From Panagrolaimus kolymaensis (taxonomy: Eukaryota > Nematoda > Chromadorea > Rhabditida > Panagrolaimidae), in the NCBI GenBank assembly GCA_028622995.1, contig JAJQJQ010000019.1, positions 3,844,001 to 3,908,000 on the forward strand: DNA of 64,000 bases. Reading direction: 5' to 3'. The first letter of the stretch is position 1, and each line of letters opens with the position of its first letter. Below, one piece after another: positions 24,045 through 37,100 of the stretch. Under the pieces are notes generated by a model that was not told the origin of the DNA, searched no databases, and saw nothing but the letters and a program-made list of their open reading frames with translations. Position numbers and translations under genes: made by a program.

Positions 24045-25284
24045 TTAGCAGATTTTACCTTTTAAATCAGCGTTAGCTGCTTTTGTTTCGTAGTTTCTAA
24101 GGATTCTTTTGTGCTTTGTCCAAATTTCATTAAAATTTCGATTTGATCGATATCCAATTTTATATGATTTTTTAGTAAATAAAGTCATAACTCGTTGAAG
24201 CATAAAGATTGCAGAATTTGTATCACCAAAATCAATTTCAAATTGAATTGTATCAATCCAAAATTTAACAACAACAACAAGAATATGTTCAGAAAAGTTT
24301 TCTATAGCTTTTCGATATTCTTTAACCATATTTATATCATCAATAAATAATCTAGTATATCGTTGATAAATTTTGAGAATGGTCTAAAAAGGTGGTGCTT
24401 ATGTCAAATTTGAAAAGTAAATGCTTTTGTTGTATTTGTTTAATTATTATTAATTATATATATATCGCATGGAAAGCTTTACCATTGATTTGATGCTATT
24501 TAAATAATTAAAATACCATTTCCAAATTTCTTTATTTTCCCAATTTTTATTTATTCCAAGATAAAATTCGATATTTGCAATAACTGCTTCAGAGACTTTA
24601 ATTTGTTCCAAACATTTTAACCAAACTTTGTAATTTCCAATATTTTCTTCCATTTTAGTACACAAAGCTTTTAACTTTTCATATTTTGATAATGTTTCTT
24701 TAGTAATTTCTTTCACTAAAAAAACAAATAATGGATCTTGAAAATTATTGTGATACAAAACTTAAAACACAGATTTATTGCTGCTGCAGTAAGCTTTGTA
24801 AGTCGCAGCAAATTGTCGATATCAAATTTTAAACTTACTTGGAAACGAATTCAATTTGTTTAAAACAATTTCCAATGATGTGTGAGGAAATTTTAGACAT
24901 TTTTCAAGCTCACACAATGCCTTTGTATCCCTTTGATACATTGGCTTTGCAATATCCATGTAATTATTCCAATAAATATGCTTATCATTTTTAGTTGTTG
25001 TTCCATATTCTAATGAATAAAAAGCTGAACATGCTTTAACTTTTAATTCTCGAACTTTTCGTTTGTTAACTTTTTGTTGCAAACTGAAATAATTATATGT
25101 AAAGCGCAAATTGGAAATGATTCCAAACTAACTTTATTAATTGCTCCCAATATATTGGTAACATAGTTAATTTATTGCTAAAATCATTTAATAGTTTTAT
25201 TTTCTGTTTATCGTCCATTGAATCGTTTATAGCTTCAGTTAGTTTAACTACTTGAGCATCATAAATTGAACAAATGTTACTCAT
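24045..25284 (-). CDS. HAT-repeat (half-a-TPR) protein, possibly Prp39-related
   Basis: Model complement(join(24045..24383, 24483..24715, 24839..25083, 25133..25284)), 322 residues, all junctions in frame. Helical repeats with aromatic spacing typical of RNA-processing HAT repeats are visible: LPIYWEQLIN, HIYWNNYMDIAKPMYQRD, NYKVWLKCLEQIKVSEAVI, EIWKWYFNYLNSIKS and KFWIDTIQFEIDFGDTNSA followed by a hydrophobic helix. The HAT proteins Prp39/Prp42 act in U1 snRNP and early spliceosome assembly; this one is shorter than Prp39 (usually over 600 residues), so it is either divergent, a partial duplicate or missing exons upstream. The start chosen is the first ATG after a plausible acceptor; an upstream exon cannot be excluded. 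Confidence 0.55.
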
Positions 25285-25628
25285 ATTTATTTTACCACAA
25301 CCTTGTTTTAAAAGAAACTGAACAGAGAGAAAATATGCAATTTCATAAGAATTTAAATAAGCAACCAGCAACAACAAAAAAAGGTAAAACAATAAATCAA
25401 TATGCGCCACCACAAAATTCTCAACGGCAATGAGTGGTGGTTTGTCTTTATTGGCTACATTGAGGTCAGCCAACACCCTTTTTTGAATTGGAAAGTTCGT
25501 CCAATCAAGTCATAAGAAAAACGCGAGGTTAATACAACAAATTAGAGATGTACAATAAAAAGCTTTTATATTTATCAAATAAATCATTACAAACATACAC
25601 AAATTTTCTATTACACATCGACGACAAT

Positions 25629-27070
25629 TCATTGTTCTTTCTTCTTTGTTTTCTTACATTTACCAGTTTCCTTTGCACGAAAAACATTAAGTGAGCATGA
25701 TAAATCTCTTGAAACAGCTAAGACACAACCAGCATTACTAAATTGTCCACAATAATTAGGCGCAGAAAATATTGTCACAAGCATTTTATCACCAAAGAAT
25801 TCATAACCATCTTCCACAACTTGATGAGCACGTACGATGAGTTCAAGGCTAAGAGTATCACAAAATTTCTTTAATGCATTAGAACCAAATATTCTTGCAG
25901 CTCCACGAGGTGAATCTTCAAAACCGTCTACAGTTGGATCAGGATCAGCCCAAGTAAGATCAGCAAGAATTCCAAGATCAGGGATATCACATGGTCGTTC
26001 TATTCTTTCTAACTAAAACATACATATATAGTTAATGGTCTCAGAAAAGTTAAAATATACCTGTTTAAAATCTGTTAAATCTTCACTTATTCCACCATGC
26101 ATACATAAAATTCGATGTGAAATTCTTGCACAAAATGGCATGCAATAAAATGCATATTGAAATGCTTCATATAAAGGTATTGAATAACGTTTCTTACATT
26201 CCATATAAAATCCATATTGCATATTCACAGGTCTTGATTCATGATTGCCTCTTAGCAGGGTAACTTCATCAGGATATAATACTTTGAAAGCAAACAATAG
26301 GCATATAGTTTCAAGCGAATATGATCCTCTAAAAAAAGCATAGCAATAATAAGTAGAAAACATGGACATTAGATATATAAAGTTGTACTACTAACCTATC
26401 GACATAGTCACCAAGAAAAACATATCGATGCCTTGGAGGAAATCCATTGAGATGAAAAATGGCCAGAAGATCCTAAAAAAATGAGAGAGCATTAGCTTAA
26501 CCATATCCATTTTGAAAGAAAACACATACTTCATATTGTCCATGAATGTCGCCAACAACTTTTACAGGTGCTTTCACTAAAAAATGGATAACATTATCAA
26601 AATGTTATAAAAGTTAGTTAAATCATACATACCTTCAATTAAAGCAGGTTGCATCCAAAAGGTTTCTCTTGCACGATAACAAAGTTCATGAATTTCATCT
26701 TCAGCAAATAATTTTTGTGCTAATTCAGGCTTCCATTGAATTGTTAATCTTTCGATGATTGATAGAAGTTTCCTTTTAACCTAAAAAATGAAAATGAAGA
26801 TATTGAAGTTAGTGTATCAAAAGCAACAGCAAATTGGAAGGAGACTTTGGAAAGGCAAGCTTAGATTTTTCCCGCCAAATTTCTAACACGAAAGTGAAGA
26901 AACTACGGTAGCAAAATTCATTTGAAAACCAATAACTTTTTTCTCCAATAAATAATAAAACTTACTTTTTGTTGTTCTTGATGATTTCGAAGTGGTGAAG
27001 TTGATTCGGGTGTTCTCGTTCCAGCTGATTTTATTGTTGATACTATTGGAATTTTGCTATCATTCGCCAT
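25629..27070 (-). CDS. PP1-type serine/threonine protein phosphatase catalytic subunit
   Basis: Model complement(join(25629..26012, 26061..26328, 26396..26472, 26530..26576, 26633..26780, 26966..27070)), 342 residues, all junctions in frame. All phosphoesterase motifs are intact and in order: [23 protein letters not shown], the MHGGIS loop and [13 protein letters not shown], with metal ligands and the catalytic histidine present. The N-terminus carries about 40 extra Ser/Thr/Pro-rich residues, and the C-terminus ends Lys-rich rather than with the usual PP1 TPPR phosphosite. Such divergent PP1-like paralogs are numerous in nematodes and often male-germline expressed; expression here is not known. 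The long first intron (185 bp) is the only one over 70 bp. Confidence 0.95.
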
Positions 27071-27684
27071 TTTTTGTTGTTGTTGATTTCTTTCTTTGAT
27101 TCACAATTTTTGAAACGATTCTGTCGATTGCCTTTTTTCGAACAAATGCAATGTTTGCGAAAGGAAGGAATGATGAAAAAAATGTTGGATTTTTATTTTC
27201 TCAAAATTTTATGCAAATTTTTAGTGGTTTTATTTTCCTATGAATTTTTTTTTGCTTTTTCCCCTTTTTTTGCTAATGTTTTTTCGATCAAAAATTTTTT
27301 ATTAGGTTAGTTATTTGGCAATCGTTTTTCCGGCTGGTTTCTTTTTCGCGGCTTTTTTTCCTCTTTTATTAATCTTTTATTTTTTACCTTTTGCGGCTGC
27401 TTCTTCCACTACAAAAAAAGAAATATTCGAGGATCTAATTACAAGGCGCATTAATACTTTTTTTACCTTCGCAAAAAAAAATTGCCGATTTTTTATTTTT
27501 TTTGGGACGGCGGTCAAAAAAGAGTGAAGAATAATAAACAGCTGACGAATTGAATCGAGAAATAAAAGTAAATTATTGGTTTGTTTCAATGAAGCTTTTA
27601 TTTCGATATTTGGAAGCAAAAAAATGTATATTCAAAAGTAAAATCATTAACAATTATTTGATATTAATTGCTTCTACAAAATTT
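27071..27684. other. Spacer between PP1-like gene and disrupted F-box-like gene
   Basis: Promoter side of the PP1-like gene. T-rich on the plus strand, no gene seen. Confidence 0.5.
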
Positions 27685-29893
27685 TCAATCCGGCTTTATT
27701 GAATTTAGTGTAAAATCTTTTTTATAATCCAAAGTTGAAAAATAACCATTTCCTTGAAAATTGGTTTCAAAGTGATGGAAGGCTGATTTGATTTGCTCGA
27801 TTTCAAAGAAGTTAGAATTATCAAAAAATATTCTAAAAAAATAAAATATGTGAAAATAATATAAAGTATTAGAAAACCCTTACGTAACATAATTACAATT
27901 TCGACAGAGTAAAATATCAAGAAATTCTTCCAATTCTTCGACGCTTTCATAAACAATATTTCCGGAAATTATACATGTCTTTAAATTGGCGACACCCCAT
28001 TTCCCCGAAAAAACATAAGCTCGAAAAAATAATAAGCTCGAAAAAAATAACATCGAAAAGACACATCCCCGAATTTGTTAAAAAGGCCATAAGCTCGAAA
28101 ATCAAGATCACCGAAAATGAGAAAAAGGTCATATGCTCGAAATTTCATGTTACCGAAAAGACAAAATCTCGAAAATTAAGATTTAACAACCGAATGTCTC
28201 CCTTTGATTTTCAAAGGAGAAAGAGTGTTTCGACCATCCATAGCCTTTCACTATGAATCACTATCGACCATACATAGGCTTTCCATATGGATAACAAGTG
28301 ATTTATTGGTGATCAACCAAGTTGGACTTTGAAAAGCATAAGTCCATAATTAGTTAGAGAAAGTATAACAAATAGTTAATGCGGTCATTTGAATATAAAA
28401 TTTACCATTCGTCTTACTTTATTGTAAAGTATAAAGGAGAAAGTCATGTCAAAAATTTTAAGACATTTTTTGCTACATGGAATCTTCTCATAAATTCTCA
28501 TAACTATGTAATCAAGGATCTCGTTAATGTTTTGCTAATGAGAGAGAGGATAGAAAATTTGCATAAAAATTAGAATTTTTGTTTATTATGGCGAATAACT
28601 TGAAAGTTATTTATAAGATTCACTTGTATGTAAGGATGGATGGCCACTGAGGAGAAATAAAGGATAATTTGCATAATTTTATTTTAATTTACATATGTAA
28701 AAAAGAAAGACTTTTTATTAGCATAGCAAGAAAGAAGATTTTTTTTAATAATTATGCAAATTTTCAATTCTCATATTCCCAATCCTAATAGTAAAACATT
28801 AACCAGATCCTAAATTACACCAGTAAAATTTGCATATACCTATGAAAAAAGTAGGTGTCTCAATGTTTTGGGTACTTACTATGGAACTTAACGATTTTTC
28901 ATAACGAAGTGTCCTACTTTCTTCCGCATAATCTATTGGGAATGATTGATTGAGCTAGGTCTATGTCTTCACTTGAGGCTCAGGCTTGCCCAATGTGGAT
29001 ATAGTTATTACTGGAACACTTTATAAACGTTCCATTATTCTTCCACGTTCATGTTCTCTGCCATATTTTTATTGAAGATAACATTCCTTTGGATCAACAG
29101 GTTTAATTCCTGAATCAATTTCATGACTCATAAATGGTCCATTAGGTTATATTCATTCGAGGAACACTTTATCAGTAATACATTTTCTCATACTCGCATG
29201 TCCCTTGCCTCATATTTAACGATCCATAGGCTTTCCTAATGAATTGGAAAACTTAAAATAATTTGCAATGTTAAATCGAAATTATATTTTTTATGGAAAT
29301 TTTCCTTTAGTCTCTTAATGTTTGCGGGTTCGGGCATTTAATTTTTCGAGATAAGGGACTTTCGAGTTTATTTTTTTTCGAGCTTTTGGGTTTTCGAGGT
29401 TATTTTTTTTCGAGATAAGGGACTTTCGAGGTTATTTTTTTCGAGCTTTTGTTTTTTCGGGGTTATGTCGTAATACACATTTTCGAGCTTATTATTTTTT
29501 CGAGCTTGTGTCTTTTCGCGGAAATGGGCGTACGCCCTTTAAATTAGGTCCAATTAAATGTTTAAGAGTTTTAATATTAATTTTTCCTATTCCATAATAA
29601 GAAAGTGTCGTATATAATGGAATAATATGCGAAATATTGGTAAAAGTTAAATTTGATATAAAAATAATATGTAATGATTCCTTAATTTCCAGGAGGAGAT
29701 TTGATTCATTTTTTAAATAATTTTTGGAAAAAGCTTCCAAAATATTTACACTTTTAATTCTTTTGTCACATAATTTTTGAGTCGATAAATTTATTCGAAC
29801 AAAATTTGCGAGAGTTGGAGTATCACAAATTTCGATAAAACGATTTTGAATTAACCATGGAATTGATGAAAATGGAAATGCAGCAGCTACCAT
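27685..29893 (-). pseudogene. F-box-like family gene split by a 1.5-kb transposon
   Basis: The N-terminal part (29893 down to 29537) begins with FPFSSIPWLIQNRFIEICD and runs to LKHLIGPNLK, where the frame meets inserted DNA. It resumes at 27987 with TCIISGNIVYESVEELEEFL, followed by the family's phase-2 intron (27833-27883) and the last exon (27685-27832). Leaving out the insert and one 9-bp duplicate, the gene has an open frame of 199 residues with the normal exon layout. So the insertion is the only visible lesion and is recent on the scale of this family. As it stands the gene should give at best a truncated protein or a transcript with the element spliced or read through. Confidence 0.9.
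27988..29536. mobile_element. 1549-bp DNA transposon with CGAAAA subterminal arrays, 9-bp target duplication
   Basis: Flanked by CTTTAAATT at 27979-27987 and 29537-29545. Ends are imperfect inverted repeats, GGCGACACCCCATTTCCCCG at the left and GGCGTACGCCCATTTCCGCG read from the right. They are followed on each side by about ten spaced CTCGAAAA/CCGAAAA motifs facing inward (28000-28170 and 29330-29520), a likely transposase-binding array. The interior has no transposase frame, so the element is non-autonomous. A 9-bp duplication suits Mutator-like or Merlin-like elements (Merlin ends begin GGNG); superfamily remains open. An internal stretch (28250-28293, AATCACTATCGACCAT and AGGCTTTCCATATGG) is shared with the larger element at 49970. 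Confidence 0.92.
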
Positions 29894-30153
29894 TCTCAGA
29901 TTTCAATAAAAAAAAAGAACGAAAATCCGTTACCAAAGCAAAAAACGTTTTTCAGGTCTAAATAAAAATATAAATTTAGGCTTTTTATAAAATGATGATT
30001 TCACCAGAATGAACTTGCACCACAAAAAAATTATATAGGTCATAAAAAATATGGAATTGGAAAAACAAAAATGTTATAGAGCGATATTATTGATTTAATA
30101 TAATTTTTTCTTTCTTTCAAAAATACAACAAACTAAAGCGCGAGAAAAAAAAA

Positions 30154-30782
30154 CTACGATACAAATTTATAAATAAAAGTCATGAATAAAAAACCTTTTA
30201 TATTGAGCTCATATTTCGTTGCCAATGGTTGAAAAGCAGATGCAAGATCCTTGACTTCAATAATATTATGATTGTAGAAAATAATACTAAAAAAAATATG
30301 AGATTATCAAAAGTTTATTTAATAAAGAAAACAAAAACTTACGTAATCCGTTCAAAGTTTTTTAATAACAAAATATCCACAATTTCTTTTAATTCTTCAA
30401 TATTTTCATAAATAATTTTAGTGTGTAAAGATAATTGTTTTAAATTTTGTCCGAGAATAAGATGCTCTAAAACTTTTATTGAAATATTTTGCATAAGAAG
30501 CCGCAATTCAGTATATAATGGAATAATATGCATAACATCTTCCAGTCTCAAGCTTAGGTCATGGGCAACATATAAAGATTCCTTAATTTCCAAAATCTTT
30601 GATCCAATTTTAAAATCATTTATATATTCAAAACAAGCAGAATCGACCCTTTGAATTCGTTTATTTGATAATTTTCGAGTCCATGAATTAATTTGTGAAA
30701 AGTTAATTAAAGTTGAAGAATCACAAATTTCAGTGAAACGATTTTGGATTGTCCATGGCAAAGATGAAAATGGAAAAGGCAT
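30154..30782 (-). CDS. F-box-like family protein
   Basis: Model complement(join(30154..30286, 30343..30782)), 190 residues, intron 56 bp in phase 2. Starts MPFPFSSLPWTIQNRFTEIC, then INSWTRKLSNKRIQRVDS, a variable middle (LEIKESL, then HIIPLYTELRLL), KVLEHLILGQNLKQLSLHTK, EELKEIVDILLLKNFERI, and a last exon with VKDLASAFQPLATKYELN. These landmarks recur in the same order in all members at 48-56 kb. It lies 260 bp upstream of the disrupted copy and shares its strand, so this pair is an inverted-orientation outpost of the array. The F-box assignment rests on the N-terminal segment only. Confidence 0.85.
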
Positions 30783-31500
30783 GATCCAAAAAAATTTGAT
30801 GAAAGCACAATAATGATTTTAAAAAATTTAGTTAACTTTCTTTCAAGAAAAATTGTTTACGTAGTTTGGACTTTTTTGTTTATTTGGTTTACTTTGTCTT
30901 GGTTGGATAAGGAGAGCCTATAAAGCATCATGAATGACCCTTTAATCCATTTTTTTTTATAAGAACTTCGAAAAAGCTAGGTCAAGCTTTTTTGTAAAGG
31001 AAAACTTGCTTAATTTTTTTGATACATTTTAACTTTTTGTTATAGCTCTTTAACTTTTATTTTTTTGCAGGACTCATTTTTGAGAAAAGTATAATCTTAT
31101 TTTCAAATTTTTATTTAACATCTTTTTTTTGTTGTTTCATTTATAATAATAACTTTACTTTAAATACAAAAATAAAACTAAAAATTTAATAATTAAAGCT
31201 CATTGAAAAATTAATTTTATATGGGAATCATTGATGACAGAATAGAATAGAAAAAAAATGCAAGAAGCTCGCTTACAAAAAAAAAAAGTGAAGAAAAAAA
31301 TAAAAACGAAAACTGGCAGAAAAACAAACATACAAAACAAATATTTACAACAACAAAAAAAACTTTAAATTTAGCAATTTTTTGAGCGTTCCCGACTCGC
31401 TCATCCTCCATGAGATCAAAATATTTTTTGTACAAAATTTAATTTAATTAACTAACAAAAAAAAGTCTACAGTAATTTTTTAAAGTTTTTTGTGGGGAAT
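30783..31500. other. Spacer between F-box-like gene and frizzled
   Basis: T- and A-rich, no gene seen. The right part probably includes the 3' untranslated region of the minus-strand frizzled gene. Confidence 0.5.
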
Positions 31501-34136
31501 TTAGACATCTTCAGGTCCATTGTAACCTCCTCTCATAGCAGGGCAATGTTTAAGAGTGCCTCCACCTCCTCCACCTCCACCACCATAAATTAATGGAGAT
31601 AAACATTCACGATTAGCAAAAATAATATCATTATTTTGTTGTTGATGTTGATGAAATTTCGACAATGGCGAGGTGCCATTACTATGTTGTTGATTATGAT
31701 TTATATATCCTCCTCCGCCACCATTATTTTGAGATGCAATTGCGATATTTCGACTTAAGGTGTTATTATGTTCCGTCGAAGAAGCAGCCATATATGGAAT
31801 TCCATCATGACTGCTAAATTGATAATTATGATGGTTGTTGGGATGAGAATATCGAAGATTTTGTTGTTGTTGATGATGGTGGTTGCTGTGGTTAGAATTT
31901 CTAAAGCAATAACAACAACAAAGAAAATTTTTCCATGATTGTATAGTTTTTATTGAAAATACCCATACACCCGAAGTCCAACCCACAATGAGCATCGAAG
32001 CTGTTTTAATTAAAGATAAAATGGTTGTGGTATCTCGATTTTCTTTTATTTGAGGCAAACATGGGCATAATTGAGCTTGTTCCCAAATAGGTCGATAATG
32101 TTGTTCATAAAATATGGCAAGAATAACGAATATTGCGGGAATGGTGTAAAGTACCTAAAAAATGAAAAATAAAAATTGTTTTGAAATAAATAAATAATAG
32201 TAACAAAAATTTGACAATAAAATCAAATTTTTGATTACTCTCTTTTAAAGATAGTAACACATTTTTAATAATAATTTTCTGATTTGAATTATTCCCTTTT
32301 TTTAAGCTTGAATCTTAGAATATTTTACAAAGACTTAAGTTTTTTTAGCGGACATGCGTCTCAATTAAATTAGTTAAATTAGTTAGTAAAAAAAATAACT
32401 TACAGAAAAAATGCCAATTTTTGACATCAATTGGGTCAACTTTGAAGTTCGATCAATCGTGGTATCAGTTTTTTTCAAATTCGATCGAATTCCCCATAAA
32501 TTTAAGAAACCAATAATTAAAAAGCATACACCAACAATAAAATAAATTATTAATGGTAATAATACAAAATATCTCAAATTTGTTACAGAAGTATTTCCAA
32601 CATAACAAATTCCTGATAGTGAATCTCCATCAATTCCATTAAAGCTTAAAACCAAAATAGTTTGAATTAAAGGTAAACACCAAGAAAAAATATGAAAATA
32701 TGTAGAATATTTTGAAATCCATTCCGTTGACCAATTTGGAACTGCAGCCAATACCCATGTAAGGGAAAGAATTACCCACCAAGTTGAGGCGGCCATTCCA
32801 AAATAATAAATTAAAATAAAATTTAAGAGGCAAGAATTGGAAGTGATTGACCCAGATTTTAATATACTTCCATCGCATGCAATTGTTTCATGTCCAAAAT
32901 ATACTCTTTGCAGAAATCCAATTGAAACCATTATTTGACAAATTGAAAGAAAAAATATTGGTCTTTCTGGATATGGAAAACGCTCCATTTCAATTAGAAA
33001 CGTTAAAGCTGTGAATGCACAGAGAAATAAGCATCCCGAAGCCCATGCCGTAATCCAATTATCCATAAATATTTGATCTGCTTTTCGAATTAATGCGTGA
33101 GAACGACACGAATACGCACAATTGGAAACATTTAAAACTTTATAATTTGAAAATTCTGTTACATGGAAAGGTTTGACACAGCGGCATTCACATTGAGGAT
33201 CAACAACATCAATGCCAATCATGGGAAATTCGCTTCCATCATCTTCCATCATTCCTCTTCCACCTTTATTATTATTACTCATGGTTTCAATTGGAAAATT
33301 ATTTTTATTATTATTCGAATTTGATTGTTTTGGATATATTTCTTCTTTTGGATTATTTTGTTGATCAAAAGTATTAATGTTTGATGTTTCAGAAATAATT
33401 GCATCGGGTGGAGCAGCACAAATTTCACCCGTTTTTGATTGATCCGATGACTTTGGTAAACTATCACATGAAAGAGTCACGGGCCATTTAAATCCATATT
33501 GTTGCATAATGGGCGCACAACGTTTCCTTGCTTCCACGCATACTTCTCGACAAGGCATTACTTCCATTTCATAATTTTCTTGACAAATTGGAGTATACAT
33601 TGCGCAAAGAAAAAATTTTAAATGCTTATAACATCCGACCTGGAATTAAAAAAAGAAAAAATTAGCATCAAAATTTTTTAAAATTGCAAATCTTCCGTAA
33701 ATTATGCATTTTTTGTTGCAAATTGCAATAATGATAGTAATCAAAATTTGACAAAGTATTGCTCAAAAAAAGTTACTATCATTTTCCTTACAAGACATAA
33801 AAATTTGGAAAATAGTGTTTTTAATTTTTTTAAAGGAAAAACTTCAGTCGAATTTCAATTTCAATAGCTTACTTCAACAAGAGGATAAAATTGATGAACT
33901 TCCAATCCAGCTTCTTCCTGTTTTTCATGTCCATAACTATTTGGATATGCAGTCATATTATATCCTATTCCTTTGCATAATGGAATAGTAATGGGTTCAC
34001 ATTTCTTTTTATTATTATTATTACCCAAATTACATAATACTATTGTTGGAATAAATATTAATAATAATATAATTAACAAAATCAGCGAAGACGATGAGGG
34101 CCTTGGAATCATTGTTTTTATGTTTTGAAGCTGCAA
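31501..34136 (-). CDS. Frizzled Wnt receptor
   Basis: Model complement(join(31501..32154, 32404..33639, 33873..34136)), 717 residues, junctions in frame. Order of parts: signal peptide (residues 1-35); cysteine-rich Wnt-binding domain from C46 ([20 protein letters not shown]) through [22 protein letters not shown] and LSCDSLP; an Asn-rich linker; the second cysteine group (CECRC); then seven membrane spans between about residues 280 and 560 ([51 protein letters not shown] and so on). The Dishevelled-binding KTxxxW motif is present as KTIQSW near residue 569. The tail is His/Asn/Gly-rich and ends without an obvious PDZ ligand. The CRD start looks closest to the Fz5/8 type (nematode CFZ-2 group), a tentative subtype call. 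Over 12 kb without a gene lies upstream, fitting a developmentally regulated gene. Confidence 0.96.
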
Positions 34137-37100
34137 ACTTTCTTATTTTTTTTCTTTGTCAAAAGTTTTGCCTAATAAAAAAAAGTTAAATAAATAAATA
34201 TATTATAAATAAGAAAGCAAGTTTATATAAATATTAAAAAACGCAAACACGAGCAGCGAGTAAAAAAATTAGCTATAAAAATATTTAGGGAGAAATGAAG
34301 GAAGCCCCACGTCGGTCGTCGTCGTCAAGTTTATTTTAGTTTTTTATTTTTGAAGTAGCAAAAAATAGAATTGTCAATATAATCATTTCTCTCTCGTTTT
34401 TTTTTTATTTATACTCACTTCTTTTGCAAATGAGAGGAAATATAAAAAAAATAGAGATTTAATTGCAGCAAAAAAAAGTTGGTTAATTCTTATTATTTAT
34501 TTTTTTGTTTGATACAAAAAAGTTTTGGGTTTTTAGATAGGATTTTTTTTGTATTTTTTTATCTGACGTCAAGAATGAAAAAAGGTATAGGTAAATAAAA
34601 AAATGGTATAAAAATTTAAGTTTTCGCAAACAAATTAAGAATAAAGATGAAAGGTTAAAATGACTTTAATTCAAAATGCAATTTATTGGTTTTCCATTCT
34701 GCAACAGAATTAAGAGTAACAAAATTTTTATCAAAATTGCTCAAAAGTGATTACTATTACAGAAATTTTTGGAAAAGTTATTATTTAACGATTTTTAAGG
34801 CTTTTTTGACAAATTTTTAAATCTAAAGCAAATTTTTTTTGCCACCACTGTCTGATCCACGAAAAAATAAATATAAGCCACCATCTATTTTTTTGTTCTC
34901 GCGACAAAAAGCAAAAGCGAAAGCAGCAAAAAAATCCACAGACTTCTGCCTTCCTTTTGTAAACAAAAAACTAAAAAATGCTGGAATGGCGTTAATTTTT
35001 GCATATTTTTTTCTTCTTCCACAAAATAAATGCAACACAGGAGTCAAAAAAAAACAATAGACTTCAAAGATTGGTGAAGCGACGACGACAAAAAGTTGAG
35101 AAAAAAGTTGCTAGGCTCTTAAGTTTATTTTTTTTTTGTATAAACTTTCTTTCTTTCTATTCGCACTTTTAAAGAGAGAGCATTTTTTTTAGTTTTTGAG
35201 GATACACAAAAAAAAGAGAAGGGTCACATCCGGGAAGCAAAAGAAAGAAGTCAAAAATCAACAAATGAAAAAAAAGTAAGTGTTCGATTTTTTTTCTTTT
35301 CTTTGATGATCGTTGAAAAAAGTCAGAGTAAAAGAAATTTGTGGAAAAGTTGCTTCTAAATCCTTTGAGCTTCATTCTTCATCGAGAGAAAAACAAATGA
35401 TGGGAAATGTTTTTGAGGCTAAAAAAGTATCCAATTTTACTTTTTGGAAAGCAAGAAAACAAAGATTTTTTTGTTTTTGACTTTAAAACAGAAAATAAAA
35501 TTTTCTTTTTCGGATTTTTCGAATTTGAAATCCGATCTTTTTTTAATTTTTTCTCTTAAAGAATGTTAAGTTCTTTTCATTCTTTAAATATTTCAACAAA
35601 AAAAAAGTCAGTTTTTGCTCCATCAAAATGAAAAAAAAATATATGCAAAGAAGCCAAAGAAAAAAAAACCCGCCACAGGAGGGCACTACTTTGCATAAAA
35701 AAAATGACTTTCGTATGAAAATGAAAAATATAAAAAAACACAGTGGATGCCGAAAAAAAAGTATATACAAATTTCCTTGAATAAATAATAATAAAAATAA
35801 AATAAAAATGAAAACTTTTTTTTCTTTGAAAACTAAATAATTGAGGAAAGCCAAAATTTATAATAGCATCAGGAAAGAGAGTAACAAGAAAAGTAAAAAT
35901 TATTGTTGAAATTTAATTATTATCTTTCGAGATAGTAACAATATTTTTGGCATCATCGCAAATTTTGACTTACTTTCAAATAATTAAATATTCTTTTTAA
36001 TATAAAAAATTTAGATTAAAAATAATAATTTTTCTAACTGATTTTTAAAAAGAAACCATTTTTTATTGTTTGAAGCAAAGAAAAATAAGACGACGTTGAC
36101 AGAAGGTAGTAGTAGAACATATGTATGTATTATTTACTTAAGTTTTTTCATTGACCACCATAAAGTAACGAACGAACAAAAACAATGAATGAAAGAACAA
36201 CGAAGAAAAAAAAAAGAGAACGGAAGTAACTCACTCACTCAACAAGCTCAGGTGAAAGAGGTAGGTGGACAACGGCTAATAACAAATATATGTATTTTAA
36301 AATAACAACAAGAAACACAGCTTTGTCGTCGTGTTCTTTTTTTTCTTCGTCTTCTTCATCGTCGTCGACGCCATCTTCATCTTATTTTATATTTTATATT
36401 TTTGTCAAGTATATTTGTTTACGTGTATGCGCAAGATGAAGAGAAGAAGGAAGAGAAGGAAAAAAGAAAAGTAAAGAACTCCAAAAAAAGAAAAAGAAAT
36501 GGTGAGAAATGAACAATCTGTAGCAACAAAAAAAGAAAAGGTTAAATATGGTTTTCTGAGAAACTTAAAAAAATTAAAGAAAAAAGAGAGTAACAAACAT
36601 TTCAAGATAAAATCAAAATTTGGTTACTCTCTTCACAAGACAGTAACAAAATTTTAACGATAATTTTAAAATATGAGTTATTATCATTTTTATTAAAATC
36701 CTAGAATCCTTGGCAAAATTAATTTTCGTCTTTTTCTTTTACACATAATTGGTCTCATAATTTTCAAAATACCTTCAAGGCAACAAAAAAAAAACAAACA
36801 ATGGATTGATTTTGTTAATCCAAAACAGGTGAGTTTATCCCATAATCAAACAATGAATAAATCCGACGACAACAATGTCCAAAAAAAATATGACACGATT
36901 TATTTAGTTTTTGTCTGTCAATAAAATTTGTTGTACTTATCCTTTTTTTCCCTCCTCATAGACTCATTTTGATAGATTAAAATCTCATTCATTGTGTACC
37001 TGGTCGTCGCTTAAGATGTGGGATAATCCTCCAATGACAGATACACAAAAAAAAATGGACATATCCTCTTGACGCTTGAATTCAAGTAAGTACATAACCA

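Noticed and set aside
23990..24060. Joining the HAT-repeat gene to the F-box-like gene through GTAAAATC...TTTCAG
   Set aside because: The joined frame shifts and meets a stop within about 15 codons; two separate genes fit better.
27074..27619. Frames between the PP1-like and disrupted F-box-like genes
   Set aside because: Phe/Lys-rich low-complexity translation with no motif or splice support.
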